Of a DNA stretch of 35,177 nt, positions 24,246-33,300 are shown in pieces. Below the pieces are notes generated by a model. The model searched no databases and was not told where the DNA came from. It was given only the letters and a program-made list of their open reading frames with translations. How positions within the stretch are numbered: position 1 is the first letter of the stretch; every line of letters begins with the position of its first letter. The stretch comes from Mycobacterium sp. (GTDB lineage: Bacteria; Actinomycetota; Actinomycetes; Mycobacteriales; Mycobacteriaceae). A program made the translations under genes and the position numbers. The stretch is from positions 1 through 35,177 of the forward strand of contig NZ_JAFAUS010000278.1 in NCBI RefSeq assembly GCF_019243155.1. The letters run 5' to 3'.

Positions 24246-26513
24246 TCAAGTGGGGACGATGCGGCTCCACACCCGGTGCTCCTCGAGGCCGGCGACGAGC
24301 GACGAAACGATGTCCGACGCGTCCGAGCCGGCGAAGATTCCCTCGCCCTCCGACGGAACACCCGCTGCCGCAACCAGACTGGTTCCCTGTGGCAGCACGC
24401 CCAGCGGCTTGAGATGACGAAACGCCTCGTCGACGAGGGTTCGCGCACCGGCTTCGGCTGGCGATCCAGCGACGAGAACGGCGTCGACTTCAACGGATCG
24501 TCCCGTCGAGTAGGTGCGAGAAACCGGCGGGCCGCCGTTGCGGTCCAGCGTTCCGCCATGCGAAGCGAACACCAGGGGAACTAGTTTGGCCGCGGTGATC
24601 GCGGCTACCGCCGCCGTCACCTGGCCGGTGTCGGAGTCCGCGTCGGTGAGGATACCGATGCGGCGACCGGCGACCGGCCACCGTTGTCCGATCTGCGAAA
24701 GCGCCGGACTGGCCGGCGGGGCGGTAGGAGCCGAGTCCGGGACGGGCGCCTGCAGACCCAGTCGCGCGGCGACGGCGGCGCACAGTTCGGTATCGATCTT
24801 CGCAAGGACGGCGAGCTCGCGTTCCTTGATCGTTTGCTCGTAGCATTTGCCCAACTCAAAGGAGAACGCTTCGATGACATGGGCTTGTTCGACGGGCCGC
24901 AGGCTGCGGTAGAACAGGGTCGCTTGGCTGAAGTGGTCGTCGTAGCTCGCGGGATTTGCGCGCCGTTTGGTCGAGGCGGGTAGCGCAACGGGGGCCTCGA
25001 TGAAGGCGGCAAGATCGCCTCCCGCGGCGAACGGGCATCCGCCGTCGATTGAGTTCGGGCGATACGGCGCATTACCGGGATGTACGCCGTGCTGGTGAAA
25101 GCCGTCCCGCAACATGTCGTTGACCGGCGCGTGCGGGCGGTTGATCGGGATCTGGGCGAAGTTCGGACCGCCCAGCCGGGTGATCTGCGTGTCGAGGTAG
25201 GAGAACAATCGCGCGTGCAACAGTGGGTCGTCGGTGACGTCGATTCCGGGAACCAGGTGACCGGTGTGAAACGCCACCTGCTCGGTCTCGGCGAAGAAGT
25301 TGGTTGGGTTGGCGTTGAGTTGCATGGTGCCGATGACCTCAACCGGGGCCAACTCTTCGGGCACGATCTTGGTCGAGTCGAGAAGATCGATGCCCTCGAA
25401 CATCTGCTCGGGATTGTCAGGAAACACCTGGATGCCCAGATCCCATTCGGGGTAGGCGCCCGACTCTATGGCGTCGGCGAGGTCACGGCGATGGAAGTCG
25501 GGGTCGACACCGGCGGCAATCTGGGCTTCCTCCCACACCAGCGAATGCACTCCTAGGCGTGGCTTCCAGTGGAACTTCACCAGCGTCGTCGTGTTGTCCG
25601 GCGCGACCAGCCGGAACGTGTGGACGCCGAAGCCCTCCATCGTCCGGTAGGACCGCGGGATCGCCCGGTCGGACATGGCCCACATGGTGTGCGCGGATGC
25701 TTCGGTGTGCAGCGACACGAAATCCCAGAACGTGTCGTGCGCGGTCTGGGCTTGCGGGATCTCGCGATCCGGGTGGGGCTTGGCCGCATGGATGACGTCG
25801 GGAAATTTGATGCCGTCCTGGATGAAGAACACCGGGATGTTGTTGCCGACAAGATCAAACGTTCCCTCGTGGGTGTAGAACTTGGTGGCGAACCCGCGGG
25901 TGTCCCGCACGGTGTCGGCCGATCCACGGGAACCGATCACGGTGGAGAAACGGACGAACACCGCCGTCTCCGCGCCGGACTTGAGAAACCCTGCCTTGCA
26001 GATTTTCTCGGCCGCGCCGTTGCCGCGGAACACACCGTGAGCACCGGCGCCCCGGGCGTGCACCACCCGTTCCGGGATGCGCTCGTGATCGAAGTGGGTG
26101 ATCTTCTCGCGCAGATGGTGATCCTGCAGAAGCGTCGGACCGCGTTCACCGGCCTTCAGCGAATGATCGGTGTCATATAGCCGCACTCCCTGAGCGGTGG
26201 TCAGGGAGCGGTCCTGCTGCCCGCGCGCCGTCGCCGGGCCCTCTACCGGTGTTCCGGTAGCCGTGCGAAGTTCCGGGGCGATCTGATCGTTCTTGGGCGG
26301 CAACGGCTCTCGCGGCGTGGTCGGCTCGGTCAGGTCTGGTGGTTCGGCGCCCGGCGCGCTGGGAATGTAGCCGCTGGCCTGAGCCTGCTGGGCCTTCCCT
26401 TCGCGGACCAGATACTCCTGACCCGACACCGCCCCGATGGCCTGCTTGGCCACTGCCTTGACGCCCTCGACGACGCCCTTGACCGGGTTGCTGCGCCCGC
26501 CGTCCTCTGCCAT
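24246..26513 (-). CDS. katE: Large-subunit heme catalase KatE (HPII type) with CsbD-like N-terminal segment
   Basis: A 755-aa monofunctional catalase that breaks down hydrogen peroxide. By spacing with E. coli HPII, the active-site residues are H152 (VVHARG), N225 (GNNIPVFF) and the heme-ligand Tyr Y439 (RLFSYLD). H416, matching HPII H392 that bonds to the Tyr, is also present. Residues about 600-755 form the extra flavodoxin/DJ-1-like domain of large catalases (RRIGILTDADSDTGQ, VDAVLVAGSP). The first 45 residues (NPVKGVVEGVKAVAKQAIG, EGKAQQ) look like a CsbD/microaggregate-binding-protein stress domain fused in front, which is not usual for HPII. AAGGAG at 26520-26525 lies 6 nt before the ATG at 26513, so this start is firm and the extension is translated. 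M. tuberculosis lacks a katE of this type. Confidence 0.95.
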   Translation of the reverse strand: MAEDGGRSNPVKGVVEGVKAVAKQAIGAVSGQEYLVREGKAQQAQASGYIPSAPGAEPPDLTEPTTPREPLPPKNDQIAPELRTATGTPVEGPATARGQQDRSLTTAQGVRLYDTDHSLKAGERGPTLLQDHHLREKITHFDHERIPERVVHARGAGAHGVFRGNGAAEKICKAGFLKSGAETAVFVRFSTVIGSRGSADTVRDTRGFATKFYTHEGTFDLVGNNIPVFFIQDGIKFPDVIHAAKPHPDREIPQAQTAHDTFWDFVSLHTEASAHTMWAMSDRAIPRSYRTMEGFGVHTFRLVAPDNTTTLVKFHWKPRLGVHSLVWEEAQIAAGVDPDFHRRDLADAIESGAYPEWDLGIQVFPDNPEQMFEGIDLLDSTKIVPEELAPVEVIGTMQLNANPTNFFAETEQVAFHTGHLVPGIDVTDDPLLHARLFSYLDTQITRLGGPNFAQIPINRPHAPVNDMLRDGFHQHGVHPGNAPYRPNSIDGGCPFAAGGDLAAFIEAPVALPASTKRRANPASYDDHFSQATLFYRSLRPVEQAHVIEAFSFELGKCYEQTIKERELAVLAKIDTELCAAVAARLGLQAPVPDSAPTAPPASPALSQIGQRWPVAGRRIGILTDADSDTGQVTAAVAAITAAKLVPLVFASHGGTLDRNGGPPVSRTYSTGRSVEVDAVLVAGSPAEAGARTLVDEAFRHLKPLGVLPQGTSLVAAAGVPSEGEGIFAGSDASDIVSSLVAGLEEHRVWSRIVPT

Positions 26514-26688
26514 AAGTTTCTCCTTGATTGGCTTGAAACGCCCGCCTACCCAGCGGCTTCACCCCGCGTTCCCGCAAGCAGCGCGGCGAAACGCCCATTT
26601 GCGCACAAGTTCGAAACCGGCAGTGAACTGTTTTGGCAACGCCGGGATGGTCAGCACAAGGCAATCAGGCCGAGAAGGGGGGTCGCAG

Positions 26689-26965
26689 ATGGCAAATGAG
26701 AGTTCATCAGAGCGCGAGGGCGAGGGTCGGGCGGCCGGCAGCGGAGTTGAAGCGCCGAAGGCATGAACTCGCCGCCGGCGAGCGGCCGTCCGCCGAATCG
26801 GTAGAGCGAGCGCGCCAGCGGGCACAGGAGTCGCTGCACCGCGTCGAAGACGCTCACCACGCCTCGGCTCAACGACACGAGGAGTTGGCTCGGCCCCGAA
26901 CGGCATCGAAGACGAGACGAAGGCCGCCGCGGCGCGGGCACGGCCCGATCGTAAGTCAGACGTGA
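26689..26965 (+). pseudogene. Frameshifted remnant of a small charged coiled-coil protein gene
   Basis: AAGGGGGG and an ATG at 26689 open MANESSSEREGEGR, which soon stops at 26766. From about 26725 a different frame continues with protein-like, heptad-rich coding: AAELKRRRHELAAGERPSAE, VERARQRAQESLHRVEDAHH, ASAQRHEEL. Near 26885 a return to the first frame gives SAPNGIEDETKAAAARARPD. Read together, these make one plausible small alpha-helical Arg/Glu/Ala-rich protein interrupted by two frame changes. A 25-aa peptide or a sequencing error would be alternatives. It is divergent from katE. Confidence 0.45.
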
Positions 26966-27240
26966 GTCTTGGCGGGCCGGTCTGGATGCCTGTGCCCTCG
27001 ACGCATCAGGTTCGCCGGAGGCTGCGGCACATAACGCTGCTCCAGCTGACCGATGAGAGCTTCCGCTTCTCTGATATCTCGGCGCAGCACAACGGCTTCC
27101 GCCCGCAGTGCGTTTGCGCGCGCGTTGCTGGCCTTCGCCGTCTGACGCTCGATCCACGCCAGCTTGCCGGTCATCTCGCGCACTTGAAACCGCAAGGCGC
27201 GAATGAACTCAACAGCCTGAGCTTCCTGCCATACATCCAT
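26956..27240 (-). CDS. Small coiled-coil protein of unknown function
   Basis: A 94-aa protein starting at ATG 27240 (MDVWQEAQAVEFIRALRFQVREM); a GTG one codon earlier is the track start. GGGGGG lies about 9 nt upstream as a ribosome site. Residues 10-70 are almost entirely helical with heptad spacing (LAWIERQTAKASNARANALRAEAVVLRRDIREAEALIGQLEQRY), followed by a basic Pro-rich tail (PANLMRRGHRHPDRPAKTHV). No membrane segment, signal or cysteine is present. I do not recognise the family. It lies 100 nt downstream of the NRPS and may be transcribed with it; its 3' end overlaps the coiled-coil remnant on the other strand. Confidence 0.6.
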   Translation of the reverse strand: MDVWQEAQAVEFIRALRFQVREMTGKLAWIERQTAKASNARANALRAEAVVLRRDIREAEALIGQLEQRYVPQPPANLMRRGHRHPDRPAKTHV

Positions 27241-27268
27241 CACAAATAACCCCCCAGCCAGCTATCTA

Positions 27269-27284
27269 CCCGAATGCTTTCGGG
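27269..27284. terminator. Short hairpin between the NRPS and the coiled-coil gene
   Basis: CCCGAA-TGCT-TTCGGG, a perfect 6-bp stem with a tetraloop, in the 102-nt gap after the NRPS stop. There is no U-tract. It could be a weak terminator or processing site. Confidence 0.3.
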
Positions 27285-27321
27285 CCGCAAACCCCATCCC
27301 CATCCTGCGTTAAGCGAGCTG

Positions 27322-27339
27322 GTCGGGCAAAACGCCGAC
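27322..27339 (-). terminator. Hairpin immediately after the NRPS stop
   Basis: On the minus strand GTCGG-CGTTTTGC-CCGAC begins 3 nt after the TAA. The 5-bp stem is modest and no U-tract follows, so termination is uncertain. Confidence 0.3.
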
Positions 27340-27342
27340 AGC

Positions 27343-30300
27343 TTACAGCAGCCCGAGTAATTGCATGTCGGTGACGTATTTGGCGATTACAGGTGCCGTG
27401 ACATGTGGGATGTCCGGGTTGTCCTTGTCGGGGCCGATCTTCGCCTTCTTCACCGCGGCGCGGAATCGGTCGGTCGGCGCCGGGATCCCGCGCATCGGCT
27501 CCGGCGCCTGCAAGAACGGGGCCAGCAGATGGGTCTTGTGGAGCAGCAACACGAGCAGCAGCGATTGCTGGCGCTGCCGGTCCGGCAGGGAGCGCAGGGC
27601 GGCCTCGAACCGCTGCAACCACTCACCGAAGTCGTCGATGCGCTCGATCACGCAGCCGGCATCGATCAGCCAGTCGACGTACTCATCGAACCCGATGCCG
27701 TCGTCGTGCGGGTTCATCACGTGATAGGTCTCAAAGCCCTCGACCACCTGAGCGCCCAGCGTGGTGACCGCTTCGGCGACGAATTCGACTGGCAGCGCGT
27801 CGAAGTGGGACGGTTGCCGGTTGCCGTCGGCATCGAGCCGGTAGAAGGATTTGGGCGCTAGCCCGGTCGCCACCAGGCTCAGAACCATCCGGGTGAACAG
27901 GTCCGGCACGTTCAGCTGCCCGGCGTAGGTGGTGTCGGCCAGGATCCGGTCGCAGCGGAAGACCGAGACCGGCAGGCCGCAATGTTCGTGGCACTCGCGC
28001 AACAGCACCTCGCCCGCCCACTTGCTGGTGGCGTAGCCGTTGGCGTAGTTGCCGTCGACGACGCGGCTGGGACTGATGACCCGGATGTCGGCGTCCTCGG
28101 TGAACAGCGACTGCTCGACCGGACCGCCCACGTCCGAAGTCGACACGTACGCGTAGGGCTTGAGCCTGGTCGTCAGCGCGATGCGGATCAGCTCGGCGGT
28201 GCCGCCGACGTTCGGGCTGAACAGCTCGCTGTACGGCAGCACGCTGTTGACCAGGGCCGCGCAGTCGACGATCAGATCGACGTCGTCCGCCAGGTGCTGC
28301 CAGGTCTCCTCGTCGAGACCCAGGTCGGCCTGACCCTTGTCGCCTGCGATGACCTGCAGATGATCGGCGGCCAACTCCTGGAAGTGTTGCAGTAACTCCG
28401 GGTCGCCGGTGTCGAAGGTCTTCTCCAGCCGGCGCATCGCATCCTCATCCGACTGGCCTCGCACCAGGCAGATCAGGATGCCGTCGACCGACTCCATCCG
28501 CTGCAGCCATTCCAGGGCCAGGTAGCGCCCGAGGAAGCCGGTTGCACCCGTCAGCAGGACCGTTCGCACCTCGGCGCTGGGGCCCGGTAGAGCCGGCGCA
28601 TTGCCCAGCGTCGTTTCGTCGATGAACTTGTGCAGCTTGAGGTCGCTGGCGTACACCTCGGTGGCATCGGGGCCATGCACCGACGCGCAGCTGGGACCTG
28701 CGGTACCCGCTCCACCCGCAGCGGCGGCATCGGCGCTCAAGCGCTGGCTGATGGTTCTGACGGACTGCGCGTCGAACAAGGTGCGTACCGGAAGCGTGAC
28801 ATCGAGGGCGGTATTGATCTCGGCGACGAGGCGCATGGCGGACAGGGAGTCCCCACCCAGGTCGAAGAACGAGTCGTCGATGGAAACCTGTTCCAGTCCA
28901 AGGACTCTCGCGAAAACGTCGGCGACGGTCTCCTCGATCGGGTTGGTCACGGCGCGGTACTCACCGGCGGCGTACTCGGGTGCGGGCAGGGCGCGGACGT
29001 TGAGTTTGCCGTTCGGCGTCAGCGGCAGCGCCTCGAGCACGACGACGGCGGCCGGCACCATATAGGCCGGGAGCCGATCGGCCAGTTGGCTCCGCAGTTC
29101 GGCGGGATCGGCGGTGCCGGTCACGTAGCCGACGAGGCGTTTGTCGCCGGGGCGGTCTTCGCGAGCGATCGCCACCGCCGCCTGTACGCCGTCCAGCGCG
29201 GCCAAAGCAGCTTGCACGTCGCCCAATTCGATGCGGTACCCGCGGATCTTGACCTGCTCATCGGCGCGGCCCAAATACTGCAGCTGTCCATCGCCACCCC
29301 AGCGCACCAGGTCCCCGGTGCGATACATCCGCGCCCCCGGCGCACCGAACGGGCAGGCGACAAACCGAGACGCGCTCAACCCGGCCCGGCCAACGTACCC
29401 GCAGCCCACGCCAGCACCGGCCACATACAACTCACCGACCGCACCCTCGGGCGCCGGCCGCAACCAACCATCCAGCACGAACAACGCTCCCCCGGGTATC
29501 GGCGAGCCGATCGGCGCCACCCCGGACCCCGGAGTCAGCGGCGCGCTCAGCGAAGCGAGAACCGTGGTTTCGGTCGGTCCGTAGGCGTTGATCAGCACCC
29601 GTCCGGGCGCCGCCCACTGTGCCACCACGTCGGTGGGGCATGCTTCCCCGGCAACCACCAAGGCCGTCGACTCCAACCCCTTGTTCGGAAGCATGGCAAC
29701 CGCCGACGGCGTCTGGGTCAGCACGCTGACCTGTTCGGCAACCAGCAGCGCGTGCAGGTCGTCCGGCGCCGCCGCGACGGACTCCGGCACCACGACCAGC
29801 CGGCGGCCGCGCAGCAGCGACCCGAAGATCTCCCACACCGAATAGTCGAAAGCCAAGGAATGACAATGGGTCCACACCTGCCCCGGTGGCAGGCTTCGGT
29901 GCAACGCCTCGGTGAACCAGGTGACGTTGCGATGCGGAATGGCCACGCCCTTGGGGGTTCCGGTGGTGCCCGAGGTGTAGATCAGGTACGCGATGTCATC
30001 CGGCGACGGCCCCAGACATGTTGGGGCCGTGGCAGGTTGGGCCACCAACGCGGCGTCGGCGATATCGACGACCTGTAGGCCGGTCTCGTCCAGGCGCTCA
30101 CGATGCTCGGCGGTGGTGATGACTGCAATTGGTGCGGCATCGGAGAGGACGAACTCGATACGGGAGTTGGGCAGGATCGGGTCGATCGGGACGTAGGCCG
30201 CCCCGGTCTTGAGCACGGCCAGGATCGCGGTGATGGCTTCGGGGCAGCGGGGGAATACCACCGCGACCCGCTCACCGGATCCGACGCCGTGCCCGATGAG

Positions 30301-33300
30301 CTGATGCGCCAATCGGTTTGATGCCTCGTCCAGCTGCTGATAGGTCAGCGTGTCGCCGTTGTAGGTGATCGCCACTGCCTCGGGGGACCGGGACACCTGC
30401 TCGGCGAACACCGCCGGAATCGACACCGGAGTGCTCGCCGGCGGTGCGGTGAGCGCCGCGCGGTGACTCCATCTGTCGAGGCGGGCCTGCTCGTCGGCGT
30501 CAAGCGTTTCGAACGACGAAAGTCGTTGTCCCGCCTCGGCGGTCATCTGCGCCAGGATGCGTTGGAACCGTTCGATCAGGATGTCGATGCGGTCAGCGTC
30601 GAACACGTGGATGTCGTACTCGAGGCGGAAACCGAGTTCGTGGCCGGGGGACGCTTGGATGGTCAGGGGGTAGTGGGTGGATTCGTGGGTGGTGAAGTCG
30701 GTGATGGCCAGCTCGTGGTCGGCGACCGGCGGGGCCGTGTCGATGGGAAAGTTTTCGAAGACGAACAGGGTGTCGAAGGGTTGTTCGTGGCCGGTGATGT
30801 GATGAATGTCGGTCAGGGGCAGGTGTTGGTGGTCCAGTGTGTGGTTGGCGGCGCTTTGCAATTGGTCGAGTAACTCGGTGGTGGTTGTGGTCGCGCTGAT
30901 GCGCGCGCGAACGGGCACGGTGTTGATGAACAGGCCCACCATGGTTTCGGCGCCGAGCAGTTCGGTGGGACGGCCGGCGACCGCCGCGCCGAAGGCGACG
31001 TCCTGCTGCCCGGTGAGCTGGCCCAGCAGTTGGGCGTAGGCGCCTTGCAGCACGGTGTTGACGGTGGTGCGCGAGGCCCGGGCGAGGTCGTTGATCGCCT
31101 GGGTGGTCGCGGCGGGCAGCCGGAAGGTGTTGACGCCGCGACGATTTGGCCCGATCGAGGGGTTCGGCGCGATCAACGTGGGGTGGTCGAACCCGGCGAG
31201 CACTTCGCTCCAGGCCGCGTGGGCGGCTTCGCGGTCGCGGTCGGCCAGCCAGGTCAGGAAGGAGCGGTAGTCCCCCGGTGTGGGTAGGCGGTGGTGCTGG
31301 TAGCTGGCGAAGATCTCCTGCAGCAGGATCGGCAGCGACCAGCCATCCATCACGATGTGGTGGAAGGTGAGCACGAAGCGATGCCGCTGCGCCGAAGTGT
31401 GAATGAGGGCGGCGCGAACGACGGACGAATTGTTCAGTGTGCTGACCGAGGCGCGTTCCGCGGCGCACAACGCCTCGATGGTGGCGGCGGGGTCGTCGGG
31501 GTCGAGTTCGATGTAACGCCAGGGGGCGTTGGGGCGGCGGGGGATGATCTGGATCGGTTCGTCGTGGTGGGGATTGAAGCGTGCGGCGAGGTTGGGATGG
31601 CGGGTGATGACGGTCTGGACGGCTTCGCGCAGACGATGAGCGTCTAGTGGGCCGCTGATTGTCGCGGTGAGCTGGACGGCGTAGACGTCGTCGGTGGCGT
31701 CCTGCGTGGTGGCGTGGAAGAGCAGCCCTTGCTGTAGCGGGGTCAGCGGCACGATATCGGCGATGTCGTAATGCCGTTCCAGGTCAGTGATTTGGTGCTG
31801 AGTGAGCCGTGCGGGGGCGATGTCAGACGGTGATAGGCCGCCGCCACCCTTCTGGACGTGGGCGCAGATCCCGGTCAGGGCCTCGAACCAGAGTTGGCTC
31901 AGCTCGTTGACTTGGTCGGCGTCGAAAGCGGAAGGCGCCCAAGTCCAGCCGGCCAAAAGTTGTGGGCCGTCTTCGGTGTCGATGGTGGCGGCGTTGACGT
32001 CGATGGCGTGCATCAACGGCATCGGCACGGCGGCCGCGGCGTCGGTCAACGGGACGGCTTCACTGCTGATGCGCCACAATTCACCCGGCACGTCCGCGCC
32101 CGCGCCGAGTCGGCCGAGGTAGTTGAAGCCGATCACCGGGTCGGCCCCGCCCAGGTCGACCTCGGGGTTCAGGTAGCGCAGCAGCCCGTAGGTGATGGGC
32201 TCGGGCACGGCGCGAAGCTGTTCTTTGGCGGCCTTGATCACCGGCCCGAGGGCGGGATTCCCGGCAAGGACCTGATCCCAGGGCACGCCCCGTACGTCAA
32301 GCGCAACAGGGTATTTGGTGGTGAACCAGCCCACTGTGCGTGATAAGTCGACTCGTGGGGCCAGTTCCTCGTGGCGGCCATGGCCTTCGACGTCGATCCC
32401 GATCGCGGTGTGAGTGCTGGTGCCGAGGAATTTTGTCCAGGCCAGCGCGTAGGCGATCAACAGAATGTCTTGCACGCCCGCGTGGAAGGCCGCGGGCACC
32501 GGGCCCAGCAGCAGTCGGGTGACGTCGGCGTCGAGCGGGATCGATAGCCGTCCGGCGCTGGCGTACGTGTCGGTTTCGCGGTGGGGTGCCGGCAGCAGCG
32601 ACGGCGTCGCGGCGATTTCCCGCCACGTTTCGGCCTGCTCGGCGACTGCAAGGGTTTGGGCGTGTTCGGCCAGCAGGTCTGACCACCGTGCAAACGATGT
32701 GCCACCGGTCGGCAGTGCCACTTGCTGGCCGGCGTGGTGTTGGGCCCAGGCGATGTTGAGGTCCTCCAGCAGGATTCGCCAGGACACTCCGTCGACGGCC
32801 AGGTGGTGGATGAGCACCACCAATTCGTTGCTGCCGGTTGCCCACACCACGCGCAGCATCACCCCGGCAGCCGGGTTCAACCGGGCCCGGGCCGCCAGCA
32901 CCGCGTCCTGAAAGAGCGTCTCGACGACCTCTAGGCAATCACTGGCCCGCACCGAACCGGGTTCGGGCACCGTCAGCGACCAGCCCCCGTCTCCGTCGTC
33001 GTCGACGCGTAACCGCAACGCGCCGTGGCGATCCAACAGCGCCTGCAACACCACAAGGACGTCGGACTCGCCCACCCCGGGTGGGGCCTGGGCCACCATG
33101 GCCTGGTTGAACTCATCGGTCGGACCATCGACGCTGTGCAGCCAGGCCATGATCGGGGTGGTCACCACCGCCCCGGTGCCCTCGTCGACGATGTCGTCCT
33201 CGTCGTCAGTCACTCCGGCAACCCGAGCCAGTCGGGCCACGGTCTGCTCGACGAACACATCCCGCGGCCGGCAACTGATCCCGGCGGCGCGCGCCTGCGC

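Noticed and set aside
23785-24270. Minus-strand ORF containing APEGIRTPNLLIRSQ
   Set aside because: This is the familiar false translation of the antisense strand of tRNA genes; it covers tRNA-Ser and tRNA-Arg.
26514-26688. Search for a SigF or ECF-type stress promoter before katE
   Set aside because: GGGTAG and GGGAAC elements occur but without partner boxes at the required spacing, so no promoter is claimed.
28630-30078. 482-aa plus-strand ORF inside the NRPS
   Set aside because: Antisense to the A2, PCP2 and reductase region, whose motifs are all intact on the minus strand.
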